DNA of 64,000 nt. Origin: Notamacropus eugenii. Lineage: Eukaryota; Chordata; Mammalia; Diprotodontia; Macropodidae. Under the pieces are notes generated by a model, which had not been told where the DNA came from, did not search any database, and saw only the letters and a program-made list of their open reading frames with translations. A program made the position numbers and the translations under genes. Of the stretch, positions 1 to 11,535 are shown one piece after another. Positions within the stretch are counted from its first letter, which is position 1. The number at the start of each line of letters is the position of its first letter. The stretch lies in the NCBI RefSeq assembly GCF_028372415.1, contig NW_027325131.1, positions 614,706-678,705 of the forward strand. Direction: 5' to 3'.

Positions 1-69
1 AATATTCCATTACAATCATATGAATTTAGGATGATTAACATCTCCTGAATTTCCAATTCTTTACCACCA

Positions 70-519
70 CTAGAAAATAAATCTCCTATGAATATTTTAT
101 GTGTGTAGGTCCATCCCTTCAGCTCTGAAAAAGTGAGCTCTTTGGTGAGGTTTTACTTTGGGCCTTACATATTGGAAGTGTTTCTTTGACGAGACGAGAC
201 TCTAAGGGGCCGGCTTTGAAAACCCAAGTGTTGGTGCTTCTTTCTCTGGTAATGATGTTTCTATGTATGTATGCGTGTGTGTATATATCTATGGTCAGAT
301 ATTTGGAAGCCCTGCGTGAAGGTCTTTCTGTTTGTAATTTCTATTTGTATTTTATCTGAATTTCAGGGTGCTGACGTTTTCCCCTGAACTAAATGAGTGA
401 TATATGCTGTTGATTAAAGTAGATTTTTGGCCTCTCAAAAGCCGCTTTCTTTTTAGAAAAGCAGATGTAAGAAGCAGTATAGCAGACCCTCCTGTGCATG
501 CTGGGGTCCTTGCTGATAT
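70..519 (+). repeat. LTR-like direct repeat, left copy
   Basis: This segment is repeated at 1441-1900 in the same orientation, about 1.38-1.39 kb downstream. Shared landmarks in order are the GAAAACCCA..GTTGGTGCTTC block (about 218-240), the CAGGGTGCTGAC block (365-376), an ATTAAA poly(A)-type hexamer (413-418) and GGGGTCCTTGCTGAT near the right end. The hexamer at the same place in both copies, and a TATA box in the right copy, fit the U3-R-U5 layout of a retroviral-type LTR read on the + strand. The copies differ by many substitutions and small indels, so the element is old. TG..CA ends and target-site duplications could not be fixed. It could instead be a non-LTR duplicated repeat. Confidence 0.5.
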
Positions 520-1440
520 ATTTATTATGGCATAATTGGGCAGGGTCTGCAAACTAAAAGGAAAGTATGGGGGCTGGGATAATTGTTCATTGTTTCCCAA
601 TTGTGGTGGCTATTGCTCGGTAGAATTCTGGGAGGTGGGGATGGCCAGAGCCAGGGCGTGAGTGAATTAGCCAGTCTTCAGACCATGTTGGAGGGGTGAA
701 TGCCCTGAGATTTTATTGCATGCAGAGCCATGGAACAGGAGCAGAAAACTGTCTGCGAAATGACCCATCAGCAGTGGAGAACTGCTTGTGTGCCAACCTT
801 GGAAAGGCGAGCCCTGAAACAGGAGTGGAGAGTTACCTGAGTGCAAACCCAGGCGGGAGTTCAAAGGACTTCAAAGTTTAGCCCTGGGGCAAGATGGGTA
901 CTGCACAGCAAAGCACTGAGTGAGCTTTTTTGCACTGTTCTCCTGGGGTAGTTTGGGACCCAGGGGGTAGATTTGTCTATGAAGGGTGGGAGGAAGTGCC
1001 AGGTATCTCTAAGGACTTCACCCTGATGACTTTGTTGCCCAGCCACCCCTCAGAACTTGGAAGTTGATGCTGGAGCATTATTACAACTAGGACTTTGCTC
1101 ATTAGAGCCTATAACTGAGAGTGTCTGCCACGTCAGTGTGAGGAGAATGACACACTCCCAAAAGGATTTTATTTGAACATTTTGTTTTGGATTGAGGAAG
1201 GAGGAACCGATCACTCACTCCCCAAAGATTGACCCTCAAAGAATGATGTTATATTATATATTCTGCAAATGTAAAGCTCATAATGTGTTTATTTTATGGG
1301 AATTATGTTGTATTTACTTAAAATGTTAACACTTATTCTGATTCAAGCTGCCTATTTTATGGGCATGAAAGATCTTAGGGTGGAATATGATGTTAATTAG
1401 ATGTTCTCCACCCATTTATAGGCCTCGAGAACCTTTTCTG
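520..1440. other. Sequence between the two LTR-like repeats
   Basis: About 0.9 kb separates the two LTR-like copies. I see no gag, protease or polymerase coding, only short closed frames. At about 728-855 there are roughly three very degenerate tandem copies of a 40-50 bp unit built around CAGGAGTGGAGA-type sequence. If the flanks are LTRs of one provirus, this would be a remnant of a deleted interior. It could also be unrelated sequence between two separate LTRs. Confidence 0.4.
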
Positions 1441-1900
1441 AATTTCTATTGAGGCTCTAGGTCAGAAGATCCTGCCCTCCAGCTGTGAAAAGTGTATAAA
1501 TACTCTGAGGTGAGATTTGACTTTAGGGCTTATTTTTGGGAAGAAGGTTTGTTTGCCAGATGATACTCTGGACAGCCATTTTAAGAAGCCCCACTCCTCC
1601 AGTTTTGAAAACCCAGATGTTGGTGCTTCTCTCTCTGGTAATGAAGCATGTATTGTCTATGCTCAGACAGTTAGAAGCCCTGTCTGTTGGTTATTCTGTT
1701 TGTAGTTTTTGCTTGTAATTTCTGTTTATATTTTCTCTGATGTTCAGGGTGCTGACTTTTCCCCCTGAACTAAGTGAATGACATATGTGCTTGATTAAAG
1801 TAGATTGTTGACCACTTAAAATTTTCTTTCCTTTTAGAAAAATAGATGTAAGAATTTTGACAGTAGGTCCTCCTGCGTATTCTGGGGTCCTTGCTGATAC
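1441..1900 (+). repeat. LTR-like direct repeat, right copy
   Basis: This is the partner of the repeat at 70-519. It keeps a good TATA box (TATAAA, 1495-1500) and an ATTAAA hexamer (1794-1799) about 300 bp downstream. That spacing is compatible with a U3 promoter and an R-region poly(A) signal of an LTR. The right end (GGGGTCCTTGCTGATAC, about 1884-1900) abuts minus-strand L1 sequence. It is diverged from the left copy, and LTR identity is inferred from layout only. Confidence 0.5.
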
Positions 1901-1904
1901 AAGG

Positions 1905-2375
1905 CACTTTTTGTGTTTCCTTTTTTATTGAATCTCTTTTGCGATATAGACCTAGTAATCATACTGCTTGATCAAAGATCATGCCTGGTTTTATAACCCA
2001 TTGGGCATATTTCCAAAATTGCTCTCCAAAATGGATGAGTCAGTATATAACTTCACCAATAGTACATTAGGGTTTTAATTTTCTCTCAACCCCTCCAACA
2101 TTTGCCATTTTCCTTTCCTGTCATACTAGTCAGTTTGAGAGATATGATGTAGTAACCCAAAGTTTGTTTAATTTGCATTTCTCTCATCAATAGTTGCTTA
2201 AAGTATTCTTATGTGACTATTGATAATTTTGATTTCTTTGTCTGAAAACTGCCTGTTCATATACTTTGACCATTTATCAGTTGGGCAATGGATCTTATTT
2301 CTGTACATTTATGTGACTCACTTTTCTGCATGCTTGCAAAATGAAGTTTTATCAAAGAAATTCACTTCAATTTTA
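1905..2375 (-). mobile_element. LINE-1 ORF2 C-terminal fragment
   Basis: Read on the minus strand, this matches the same part of the L1 copy at about 29290-29760 in this window: the stretch after the reverse transcriptase, with the motif for 'ATGGTCAAAG(G/T)ATATGAACAGG' in both. Frameshifts and stops break the reading frame. It is an isolated piece, with neither the upstream ORF2 nor the 3' UTR attached, so it is a truncated, inactive relic. Confidence 0.7.
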
Positions 2376-2429
2376 TCACAGTAATGATTATCAACTACAA
2401 ATTTTCTTTCATCCTATCCTGTTTTTCCC

Positions 2430-4835
2430 CTTTATCCTTCCTTCCTTCTCTCTCTCTCTCTCTCTCTCTTCTTTTTCCACATTCATTTTTTCAAACTGTT
2501 TTGCTTCTGACTTTTGCCTCCCCCAAACTGTCCTTTCCTCCTTTCTGTCAGTTCCCCCACCTACTCTTATTCCCATCCATTCGTACTTTCCTATGATAAG
2601 ACAGATTTCTACCACCAATTGAGTGTGTAGATTATTCCCTCTTTGAGCCAATTCCAATAACAGTAAGGGTCATCTGCTCCCATCCCCACTGTCATTATTT
2701 TCCTCCCTCCCCCGACAAAATCTCATTCAGGTCTCCTTTATGTCAGAAAATTTATCTCATTCTACCCTTATATCTCCCTTTCTCCCAGTGCATTCTTCTT
2801 TCTCATTTGTTACGTTTTTTTTTAATTTCAGATATCATCACATTCAACTCACACCTCTGCTTTCTATGTATACTCCTTCTAACTGCCCTAATAATTGCCA
2901 AGTTTTTAGGAGTTAAAAATAGAATTTTCCCTGTAAGAATATAGCCAGTTTAACGTTATTGAATCTTTTATGATTTCTCTTTCCTATTTACCTTTTTATG
3001 CTTCTTTTGCATCTGCTATTTGAAAGTCAAATTTTCTACTTAGTTCTGCTCAGCAGGAATGCCTGAAAGTCCTCCATTTCAGTAAATTTCCATTCCCTCC
3101 CCACCGAAAGGAGTATACTAACTTTTGATGGGAGGTGATTCTTGGTTGTGATCTTAGCTCTTTTTTCCTCAGGAATATTGTATTCCAAGCCCTCCAATTC
3201 TTTAATGCAGAAGGTGCCAAACCTTGTGCTTTTCCTGACGGTGGCTCCATGATATTCGAGTTATTTTTTTTCTGACTACTTCCATTGTTTTCTCCTAGAT
3301 GTATGAGATCTAGAATTTGATTATACTATTCCTGGGAGTTTTCATGTTGTGATCTTTGAGGAGGTGATCAGTACATTCTTTCAATTTCTGTTTTACTTCC
3401 TGGCTCTAGAATATCCGGGATGTTTTCTTTGATAATTCCCTGAAAGATAGTGGCTGGCCCCTTTTTTTGATCATGGCTTTCAGGTAGTTCAATAAATAGT
3501 AAACTATCCCTCTTTAGACATTTTTCAAGTAAGTTATTTTTTTCCAGTGACAGATTTGACATTTTCTTTCGTTTTCTTTTCATTCATTTGATTTTGTTTA
3601 ATGTTTCCTGATGTTTCATTAAAGACATTAGCTTCCACTTGGCCAATACTAACTTTTAAGGAATTATTTTGCCCAGGGAGCTTTTGTTCCTCCTTTTCCT
3701 TTTTACAAAATCTAATTTTTAATGAAGAAGTTTCAGTGAATTTTTATACTTTCTTTTCCATTTGGCCAAATTTACTTTGCAAGGCATTCTTTTCTTCATT
3801 GGATTTTTGTGCCCCTTTTATCATTTCACTTATTCTTCTTTTTAAGGGGTTATTTTCTTCAGTGTTTTTGTGTCTCCTTTACCAAGGTGTTAACTATTTT
3901 ATTCAGGATTTTCTTGAACCATTCTCATTTCTTTCCCAATGTTTCACATTCTTTTCTTAAAATCCTTGTTGAGCTCTTCTATGGCCTGACACCAATTCAT
4001 AATTTTCCTTGAGGCTTTGGATGAAGGAGTTTTTACTTTGCTGTCTTCTGACTGTGTGTGTTGACCTTTCTTGTCACCATAGTGGCTCTATATGGTCAAA
4101 TTTTTCTCTGTTTGCTCATTTTCCACTCTTTTTCTTGACTTTTAAGTCTATGTTAAAGTGGGCTTCTGCTTTCCAAGTGGAGAGGGAACTGCCCTAAGTT
4201 TCAAGTTTTTCATGCAGCTCTTTTCAGAAGTAGTTTTAGAGACCTGTAAGTTTTTGGCTCTTACAACGTGCTATGGTCTAAGGAGAGGTATGTTTACTAC
4301 TCTCCTGTACTGTGCACTGCTTTGTGAGCAGCCAAAGTCATTCTTTTGAACTCTGGAACTGTGAACAGGGTCCCCCCTCCACTCAGGCCATGAGCTCTAC
4401 TGTTTTAGTGTTCCTCTTTGCACTAGGACTAAGACTTACTGATGCCACCCAGATGCAAGACAAGCAATGCCACCAAAGGGACCTCTGTAAATCTTCTGAC
4501 CCGTTATCCAATCCTCTTACTGTCTGTGGGCTGAAAGGTCTGGAATCCACCACCAGTCTCATTAATTCTGCTGATACAAGACCTGCTCCTGTTTTACTGG
4601 GGTCTGGTCTGTACTGGTGCACCCTGCACTGGACTACACTCGTCTCTCACCCTGGTACAACAGACCTTCCCATCTGACTTTCAAAGTTGTCATGGACTAG
4701 AAAATTGTTTCACTTGTTGTTTATCTAGGTTCTGGTGCTCTCAAATTTATTTAGAGTAATTTTTAACGTTATTTGGAGGGTTTGGGGGAAAGCTCAGTTG
4801 TGTCCCTGCCTTTATTCTGTCGCCTTGGCATTGAC
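2430..4835 (-). mobile_element. HAL1 / L1 5'-half element with broken ORF1
   Basis: This is a minus-strand element with the same order as the intact HAL1 copies at 48.5 and 52.3 kb. A pyrimidine-rich 3' part with a (CT)n tract lies at about 2448-2470. ORF1 remnants lie at about 2995-4140, and a long 5' UTR runs to about 4835. The ORF1 relic is recognisable at 3368-3583, where the frame reads LPESHDQKKG, then IIKEN, then DILEPGSK, matching the RRM start of the intact protein (LPESHDQKKS, IIKENC, EILEPEGK). Several stops and frameshifts interrupt it. No ORF2 lies between ORF1 and the 3' part, as expected for half-L1 elements. The right end, with a minus-strand reading resembling TGCCAAGGCG, is probably close to the true 5' end. 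The 121-codon frame at 4312-4677 lies in this 5' UTR and is not supported as a gene. Confidence 0.65.
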
Positions 4836-5320
4836 CAAGTGTCTGTGCTTTAAAAATAATAAAGAATTTAAGTATTAAAAAGTATTGATAAATAATAGTA
4901 CTTTGATTAGTCATCAAGACCATGTAGAAAAAAAGTGAATAAAATCAATTAGGATGAAAAGATTGGAAAGTGACATCATTGTCAACAGTGATGGGAGTGG
5001 TCATGCTGGTGCCATCAGGGACACAACAATACTTTTAATATGATATATCAGAAGAGTTAGAAACATTGTTAATGTTAGATGAAATTTAACAGAGATTTTT
5101 AAATGATATATCTGTCCCTGTAAATAACTCTCCCAAGCATATTCACAGAAATTGTCCACAAAAAACAATTATTCTTGTATGAAAACCTAACCCCAAAACA
5201 TATTTCTTCTCATTTTCTTGTCTTCATAGGAACGGAAAGAAGGTCCAGAACAATTTTGTCTTTATTCTACATGCTGTTATGCTCTACAAGATTGAGTCCC
5301 TGTTTCCCTTTCCATGAGCC
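4836..5320. other. Intergenic, 5' flank of the OR gene
   Basis: AT-rich sequence immediately upstream of the OR coding exon. I see no recognisable repeat, no clear TATA box at a fixed distance and no other gene. OR genes usually have one or more small upstream non-coding exons, but I cannot place one here with confidence. Confidence 0.4.
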
Positions 5321-6265
5321 GTGATGAACACTGACAGCAATCAGAGTGTTGTGACCACATTTATACTCTTAGGATTCACAGATTATCCAGAGCTCAAAGT
5401 ATTCCTTTTCCTGGTGTTCCTGGCCATGTATATCATCACAGTCATAGGGAATCTTGGCCTGATCTTAATCATCAGAGTAAATCCCAAATTTCATACTCCC
5501 ATGTACTATTTTCTTAGCCATTTGTCCTTTGTAGATTCCTGTTACTCTTCCATTGTCACACCCAAGCTTTTGGAGAATTTAGTTATAAAGGATAAAAGCA
5601 TCTTTTACTCCAGTTGCATGCTACAATATTTCTTGTCTTGTACTGCAGTGGTTACGGAGTCCTTCCTACTTGCTGTGATGGCCTATGATCGCTTTGTGGC
5701 CATTTGCAATCCCCTGCTCTACACAGTTGCCATGTCTCAGAGACTTTGTGCCCTGCTGGTGGCTGGATCCTATCTCTGGGGCATGTTTGGTCCCTTTGTA
5801 CTCCTGTGCTTTGCCCTACAATTAACTTTCTCTGGCTACAAAATCATCAACCACTTTTTCTGTGAATATACTGCTCTTATTTCTGTTTCTTCCTCAAATA
5901 TCCATGTCCCACACTTACTGCTTTTTGGTTTTGCTACATTCAATGAGGTGAGTACCCTGATCATCATCCTTGCCTCTTACACTTTTATTTTTGGCACTGT
6001 AATAAGGATGAAATCAGCCAGTGGGAGGCGTAAAGCCTTCTCCACTTGTGTCTCCCACCTGACAGCCATCACCATTTTCCATGGAACCATCCTTTCCTTG
6101 TACTGTGTTCCCAATTCCAAAAACTCAAGGCATACAGTCAAAGTGGCCTTTGTCTTTTATACAGTAGTGAACCCCATGTTGAATCCCCTAATTTACAGTT
6201 TGAGGAACAAAGATGTGAAGCAGGCCTTCAGGAAATTGATATACAGAAATGCTTTTTCTCATTGA
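5321..6265 (+). CDS. Olfactory receptor, class II, OR5D/OR5L-like, intact
   Basis: A 314-residue, single-exon, seven-transmembrane G-protein-coupled receptor expected at the cilia of olfactory neurons, signalling through G-alpha-olf. Length is typical for ORs (about 305-320). Family landmarks appear in order: an N-glycosylation sequon NQS (residues 7-9), GN in TM1 (43-44), [13 protein letters not shown] in TM2 (60-72), Cys99 before TM3, [19 protein letters not shown] at the TM3/IC2 boundary (120-138), [13 protein letters not shown] in TM6 (238-250), and [19 protein letters not shown] in TM7/C-tail (285-303). The phrases [19 protein letters not shown] and YCVPNSKNS point to the OR5D/5L group; the exact orthologue is not resolvable here. 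The start is one of two adjacent ATGs (5321 or 5324). Oddity: two extracellular-loop-2 cysteines that are usually conserved are Ser171 and Ser191 or 192. The frame has no disruption, so it is probably functional. Confidence 0.95.
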   Translation: MMNTDSNQSVVTTFILLGFTDYPELKVFLFLVFLAMYIITVIGNLGLILIIRVNPKFHTPMYYFLSHLSFVDSCYSSIVTPKLLENLVIKDKSIFYSSCMLQYFLSCTAVVTESFLLAVMAYDRFVAICNPLLYTVAMSQRLCALLVAGSYLWGMFGPFVLLCFALQLTFSGYKIINHFFCEYTALISVSSSNIHVPHLLLFGFATFNEVSTLIIILASYTFIFGTVIRMKSASGRRKAFSTCVSHLTAITIFHGTILSLYCVPNSKNSRHTVKVAFVFYTVVNPMLNPLIYSLRNKDVKQAFRKLIYRNAFSH

Positions 6266-6344
6266 TCATGCTTGTCTCCATGTCATTAGATCATTAGAGC
6301 TTGATAGATGAAATATAATCCATTTTTGCAACCTCATTTTTAAA

Positions 6345-6350
6345 AATAAA
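6345..6350 (+). terminator. Candidate poly(A) signal of the OR gene
   Basis: The first canonical AATAAA after the OR stop codon, about 80 bp downstream. OR 3' UTRs are often much longer, so this may not be the site used. Confidence 0.3.
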
Positions 6351-7589
6351 TTAATGGTCATAAAGTGGGGGGTAATATAACAATAACAACAAAAATCTTG
6401 CCCAGAATCACAAAGTTAGATTATCATAGTGATCAAGTGAAAGTTTTAAACTCCTGATTCTTAATTGAGTGTTTTGTCTAGTATACCACACTGTTTCTCA
6501 TTGTATTTCTATACCTGGCACGTACATTGACTATGAATAAATCAGGTGATTCAGCAACTAATCCCTGCAACTGTTCTGTGGAACATAGTGCCTCTTCTTT
6601 TTATAATCATGATATTGACATTTTGCAGCTGAAAATTCACTTTTCCTGAAATTTGTTTGCTTCAGTTACAAGTCTCCTATTGATTCAAAAAACAGCTTGA
6701 TTTAGGGAATGATGTCACAGGATGCTGGAATCCTATCAGTTGCAAGAAATGATCCTAAAATAACTCACATAGGTTGACTTCATGCAGACAAAATCAGCTT
6801 TCATTATGTGATACTTCAAATGGAATGGAAAATATTTCATTCTTATGTGACTTCAATTTAATTTTACTTTTTATTTTCATGAATAATCATAAATTTGCTT
6901 TCCCACCCACACAATCTTACAATTAAAAAAGAAAACACATGCAATACAACAATACCAACTCAAAAAAGTACTTTTTAAAACGATGCCTGAAATTCTTATC
7001 TTGGAAATATGTTTTGCATGATGTCATATGCTTTTCGTCTCAATGAGTGCAAAAGGTACTGAAGGAAGGGAGAGAATTTGAAACTGATCTTTGTAAATGA
7101 ATTTTTTTAAAAATAATAAAATCCTAACAGCCATATTCAAAAATATATGTCTCATTCTGCATATTTAATTCATCACTATTCTAGAAGGACGTATTTAGCA
7201 TGCTTCAACACTAATGTTCTAGAATTGAAGTTAGCCATTTAGTGCCTTTGAAATGTTTTTGTCTTTATATTTTTGCATCTTTCCCAATCTTTATAGTTAA
7301 CACTAAGAATATTTTTCCCCTTAATATCTAAGCAGGTAATATCTGGACCCCTACTGTGTTCTCTTCTCATCACACGCATGTAATTACATATTCATGTGTA
7401 CATGTACACACATTCATTTGAACACCTACTTATTACACATGTTTATACATGTACCTATATACACACTATTGATATGTTTAGACAGGTTGCATGAATCTTC
7501 ACACACACATAGAAGTACATATATATACATACGTGCTTACATATGGGCTGTGATTGTCAATGTTGTAAGATAAAGATTTAGAGAAGAAA
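6351..7589. other. Intergenic, low-complexity patches only
   Basis: AT-rich sequence without a supported gene. At about 7365-7540 there are scattered short CA/TA-rich stretches (ACACACAT, TATATACATAC), which are decayed microsatellite-like sequence. No long open frame. Confidence 0.5.
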
Positions 7590-7712
7590 CGGACTTTACT
7601 GATATTACAGATTTTATAGCCCAGCATTCTCTTTACTTTGATGGAGAAATAGGCAGAGAAAAAGTAAAGGACTTGCTGAAGATCACATAGCTAGTAAGTA
7701 GCAAAAGGTTTA
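7590..7712 (+). repeat. MIR-type (CORE) SINE remnant
   Basis: The segment around 7640-7705 reads like the diagnostic MIR core: GATGGAGAAATAGGCAGAG, then GACTTGCTGAAGATCACATAG, then CTAGTAAGTAGCA. It is an ancient mammal-wide SINE, diverged and lacking clear ends. Confidence 0.6.
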
Positions 7713-8095
7713 AAACTGATGCAAAGTAAAATGAACAAAACCAGAACATTGTACACAATAAGAGTGACATTGTGATAACGTTCAACCATGTATCATTTTG
7801 CTACTCTGAGCAATAAAATGATCCCAGACAATTCCAGAAGACTCATGATGAAAAAAAAGCCATTCACCCCAAGGCAGAGAACTATCGAACTCTGAGTGCA
7901 GACTGAAATAAAAACGAATATTTTCTTATTTTTTGTAATATGCAAATATTTTCTAAATGATTTCACATGTATAATCATTATCATATTGCTTTTCTTCTCA
8001 GTGGATGGGGTAGGGACTGAAGAAAAAAAGAGTGCAGAATTTGATTTTTGTTGAAAATGCTAAAATAAACAAATTATGAATTTTTAAAAGAAAAT
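7713..8095 (+). mobile_element. LINE-1 3'-end fragment
   Basis: The start (AAAGTAAAATGAACAAAACC, about 7725) and the block GACTCATGATGAAAAA (7840-7855) match the 3'-terminal part of the local L1 family, which also appears in antisense at 31382-31677. The fragment carries no ORF2 coding of its own beyond this tail. It is 5'-truncated, the common fate of L1 insertions. Confidence 0.55.
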
Positions 8096-8375
8096 TCTGA
8101 AATAGTTAGGGTAAGCAATATGGGAAGAACATGCTGCCATCATATTTATACAATGACAATCCCACTCCTGACAACTTAAACAGTCTAGAGAGTTATGGGA
8201 AGTGCTTTTTAATTACCTCAAAACAATCTAATTCATTCTCTTCCTTCTAAACTCATTATTTTCCATATGCATAAAATACACATAGCCTTTATCATTAGCA
8301 ATTTGACTGACATAGACTGATAGACAGGAAAATAACAATAAAGAGATGTATAAACAGGTATATACAAGTATATAG
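8096..8375. other. Intergenic
   Basis: AT-rich sequence in which I recognise no repeat family or coding potential. Confidence 0.4.
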
Positions 8376-8502
8376 GTGAGGTAACTAGAAGACTCAGTGA
8401 ATAGAGCACCAAATCTGGAATCAGGAAGGACGGAATTGAAATCCGGCCTCAGAAACTTGCTAGTTGTGTGACCTTAAACACCTCACTTAACATCTGCCTA
8501 GG
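8376..8502 (+). mobile_element. tRNA-derived SINE, short copy
   Basis: A tRNA-like head with an A-box-like segment (ACTCAGTGAATAGAGCACC, about 8391) and a B-box-like segment (GAATTGAAATCCGG, about 8432), followed by TAGTTGTGTGACCTTAAACA. This is the structure of the marsupial tRNA SINE group. It stops after the head, and a second SINE follows directly. Confidence 0.65.
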
Positions 8503-8757
8503 AAGCAGCTAGTGGCTCAGGGATTAGAACGTTGGTCCTAGAGTCAGGAAAACCTGACTTCAAATCCAGCCTAAGAGGGTTACCAGTTGTGTAATCCTGG
8601 GCAAGTCAATTAACTTCTGTTTGCCTTAATCTGCTGGAGAAAGAAATAACAAACGACTGAGTATATTTGCCAAGAAAATACCATGGATTGTACAGAGTGT
8701 AAGGTCATGAAGAGTCAGACACAAAGGGATAAAAACAACAACAAAAACAACAGCATA
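8503..8757 (+). mobile_element. tRNA-derived SINE, longer copy
   Basis: A second SINE head in the same orientation (A box near GTGGCTCAGGGATTAGAAC, B box near ACTTCAAATCCAG) continues into a distinct tail: CTGGAGAAAG, then ATTTGCCAAGAAAATACC, then GAAGAGTCAGACACAAAGGG. It ends in an (AAC)n-rich 3' end at about 8730-8757. Either it is a tandem neighbour of the shorter copy or the two are parts of a dimeric SINE. Confidence 0.65.
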
Positions 8758-9205
8758 AAAATGTAAGGAATAAAACAATTCCTACTCAGAAAGACCTTCC
8801 CTAGGAGGAGAAACAAAGTCCGACAAATACATGTAACATAAATGTAAAATTAGCAAATATAAATACATTAAAATTATTTAAACACAAGCTACTTTTAGAA
8901 ATGATAATGAATGATAGAGATATCTTAGAAATCTATTTTACATATGTACATATATATGTGTGTGTGTCTGTTATATACATGAAAGATAGATATAGGAATA
9001 TAAATTAGATATAGCTACAAAAATAGATAAATAATTAAGACCAATTTTACGGGCTGGTCATCCAATAGAATATCATAATTTGGGCTATAGGTATTTTCTA
9101 TTTTCTTAATATTTTTCTATGTTAATGACTGTATTGATAATGCACTTTTTGTTTATTATTAATGTTAGTTTGCTTCTTAATAGGAAGACCTTTCCCATCC
9201 ATTAA
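8758..9205. other. Intergenic, short TA/TG microsatellite
   Basis: AT-rich sequence with a small (TA)n/(TG)n patch at about 8942-8970. Nothing else is recognised. Confidence 0.45.
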
Positions 9206-9209
9206 TAAG

Positions 9210-9635
9210 TCCATGTGACCTGTTTAAATCACGTGGAAGCCTGAGTCACATGAGTCAAGTCACGTGGAACAGGGAGGGTGGAGCAGGAAAAGGCAGAACT
9301 AGAGCAATGCTGAGAGGAAGTTAGTCACAGAGCAATAAGAGGTGGGAAAGGAAGCAACTAGTTTGAGTGGGAGAGCTTGTTTGTGATTTGTTTAAGGAAG
9401 TTGGTTTGTGGGAAGTCTAACACAAGGAAGGGTTGGGGATGGTTGTTACTGTGTATAGATTTCTTTGTTGCTGCAATGGATTTGGCTTTCTGTTGTTGGG
9501 ATTTGATTTTATGATATTTAAATAAATGTTTTGTTCTGTCTTCCATGTGGAGAGTCTGTTGAATTTCATGATTCAGAATTGTGCTGGGATATTCATGGTT
9601 GTTGCAGGCCTTGTGAATATCACATTTGTACAACA
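9210..9635 (+). mobile_element. Possible solo LTR
   Basis: A block of different composition, with repeated CACGTGGAA and GAGTCACATGAGTCAAG motifs at about 9229-9269 and an AATAAA at about 9521-9526 followed by a TG-rich stretch (TGTTTTGTTCTGTC). This resembles an LTR with a U3 region, poly(A) signal and short R/U5. No flanking duplication or matching second LTR was found, so the ends and identity are tentative. Confidence 0.35.
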
Positions 9636-10754
9636 ATGATTAAGCTTTTGATGGATTATGGGCTTAGGGATCTCCTTGTGATCAGTTTATGATGTTATAG
9701 AACTCAAATTTTATCATCACATTGTCATCTGAAAACAGGAATCTCTAAGGACTTCATCATTGATAGAAAATAATACTTCTATTATACCCCAGACAGTCTC
9801 TACAATATGAAAAAAATTCCTTTAAAATGTCTCCCTATATAAAATCTCTCTCTTGACCATGATAATCAGAATATCATATTAAGAAAACGTCTCATGACCA
9901 GGGAAGACTGGAAGGTTGACGGGAGGGATATGTTCCACAGGGGTGGAGGAGCATACAGTGCACAGCACAGGGCGTCCCTGCCACCACAGGGTCGAGCAGA
10001 AAAGTCCCAGGGTGGACTGAGGCAGCGGTAGCATGGTGGAATCTCAAGCAAAACACCCCAGGATGAGGGTCCAGCAGAACTGAGCAAGTGAGAGCTGTGG
10101 ACCCTCAGGTGTCTGCAGCAGCTGCTCCTGAGAGTAACAGTCCCCTGATTGAATGTCTGTAAGCAATCTACTTGAACTTCCAGAAGCCAAAATGGCCGAG
10201 TAATAGATAAATACCATCTCCCCTCCCCTTGTTGACCTTGAAAGAACCATAAAATACTTTCCCCCAAATATCCAGGATCAGTGGGATCAGCAGAAGGAAC
10301 AAACAGTCTCCTAGCACCTGAGGTTAGGAAAAGTGCTAAGGAGTATCCCTTCAGTGATGTAGGACCGGGAATGTCCCAGAGAGGCCCACCTCAGTGAAAG
10401 TGGAGGAGAACTGAAGCCACAGCAGGGTGGAGTCTCGCAACCACCACCACCAGGACTCCAAGGGTGCTGCAGCGCCCAGGGGAAACGGGAAGACACAAGG
10501 GCAGCTGTGATCACCAATGACTGAGCTTACCTTTGCTCTAGTTCAGTTAAGGAGAGAACTCCTCTGGCCAGAACACACCTTCTCCCAGAGTTAACAAGCT
10601 AGCTCCAGGGCAAATCCAGGGAAACACAAAATGACCTCTCTTGGCCTCTGGTTTCTCACACCAGCCAGCTCAGCACCAGGTTCCTTAGCTTCTAGCTGAA
10701 AGAACCAGAGGCCACACACAGGAAGTCTCGTCATCAAGAGTAATAAGCAAAGCA

Positions 10755-11535
10755 GGAAAGAAAAGATCATAGAATATTTCGATGGGGACAAGGACCAAAA
10801 CAGGAATACCAAAGAGGTCAGCATTGAGACTGTACTCGCATGTGAAACTTCAGAATGGATTATGAACTGCTCAAAAGTACAAAGAGCACTCTTGGAAGAG
10901 CTGAAAAGTCACTTTCAAAGCCGAATTAGAGAAATAGAAGAAAAACTTACCAATGATTTTAAAAGTATGAAAAAAGAATTCACTGAATAGAACAGCTCCT
11001 TATAAAGGAAAATTGGACAAATGGGAAAGGAAGCATAAAACCTAAGTGGATAAAATAATTGCTTAAAAGAAATGACTGGACAGATGGAAAAGGAGATGCA
11101 AAAGTTAACTGAAGAAAGCAATTTGATAAAAATTAGAATTGGGCAAGTAGAAGCTAATGACTCTATAAGACGTCAAGAATCATTTAAACAAAATCTAAAC
11201 AATGAAAAGATAGAAGAAGGCAGCATAGTCATTAAAAGAATTCACAGTTCCCCTCCAGAAAGGGATCCCAAATTAAAAACACAAAAGAATAACATCACCA
11301 AATTCCAGAACTTTCAAGCAAAAGTGAAAATACTACAGGCAGCCAGAAACAAACCTTTCAAGTATAGAGTATACTTTCAAGTATACGTTGCAGCTTCTAC
11401 ATTAAAAGACTGAAGGAACTAGAATATAATGCTCCATAAGGCAAAGGAGATGGGAGTACAAACAAGGATCAATTACCCCGCCAAGCTGAGTGTAATATTT
11501 CAGGCAAGGAGATAGACATTCAATTTGGTTCAAGG
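10755..11535 (+). pseudogene. LINE-1 ORF1 relic
   Basis: Fragments of the L1 RNA-binding ORF1 protein. The coiled-coil part reads TGQMEKEMQKLTEESNLIKI at 11072 onward, matching the intact HAL1 protein (SQMEKEIQKLTEENSSFKI). The RRM/C-terminal part is recognisable as HSSPPERDPKLKTQKN (about 11240-11290). A large piece of the RRM start (the LPESHDQ region) is deleted between about 11215 and 11225, and several stops precede it. Not functional. Confidence 0.75.

Noticed and set aside
4312..4677. 121-codon frame starting MHCFVSSQ
   Set aside because: It lies in the antisense of a HAL1 5' UTR, and no protein family is recognised.
6046..6297. 83-codon plus-strand frame overlapping the OR
   Set aside because: It is a shifted-frame shadow of the OR TM6-TM7 coding sequence.
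9866..10267. 133-codon minus-strand frame
   Set aside because: It overlaps the L1 5' UTR in antisense, with no recognisable domain.
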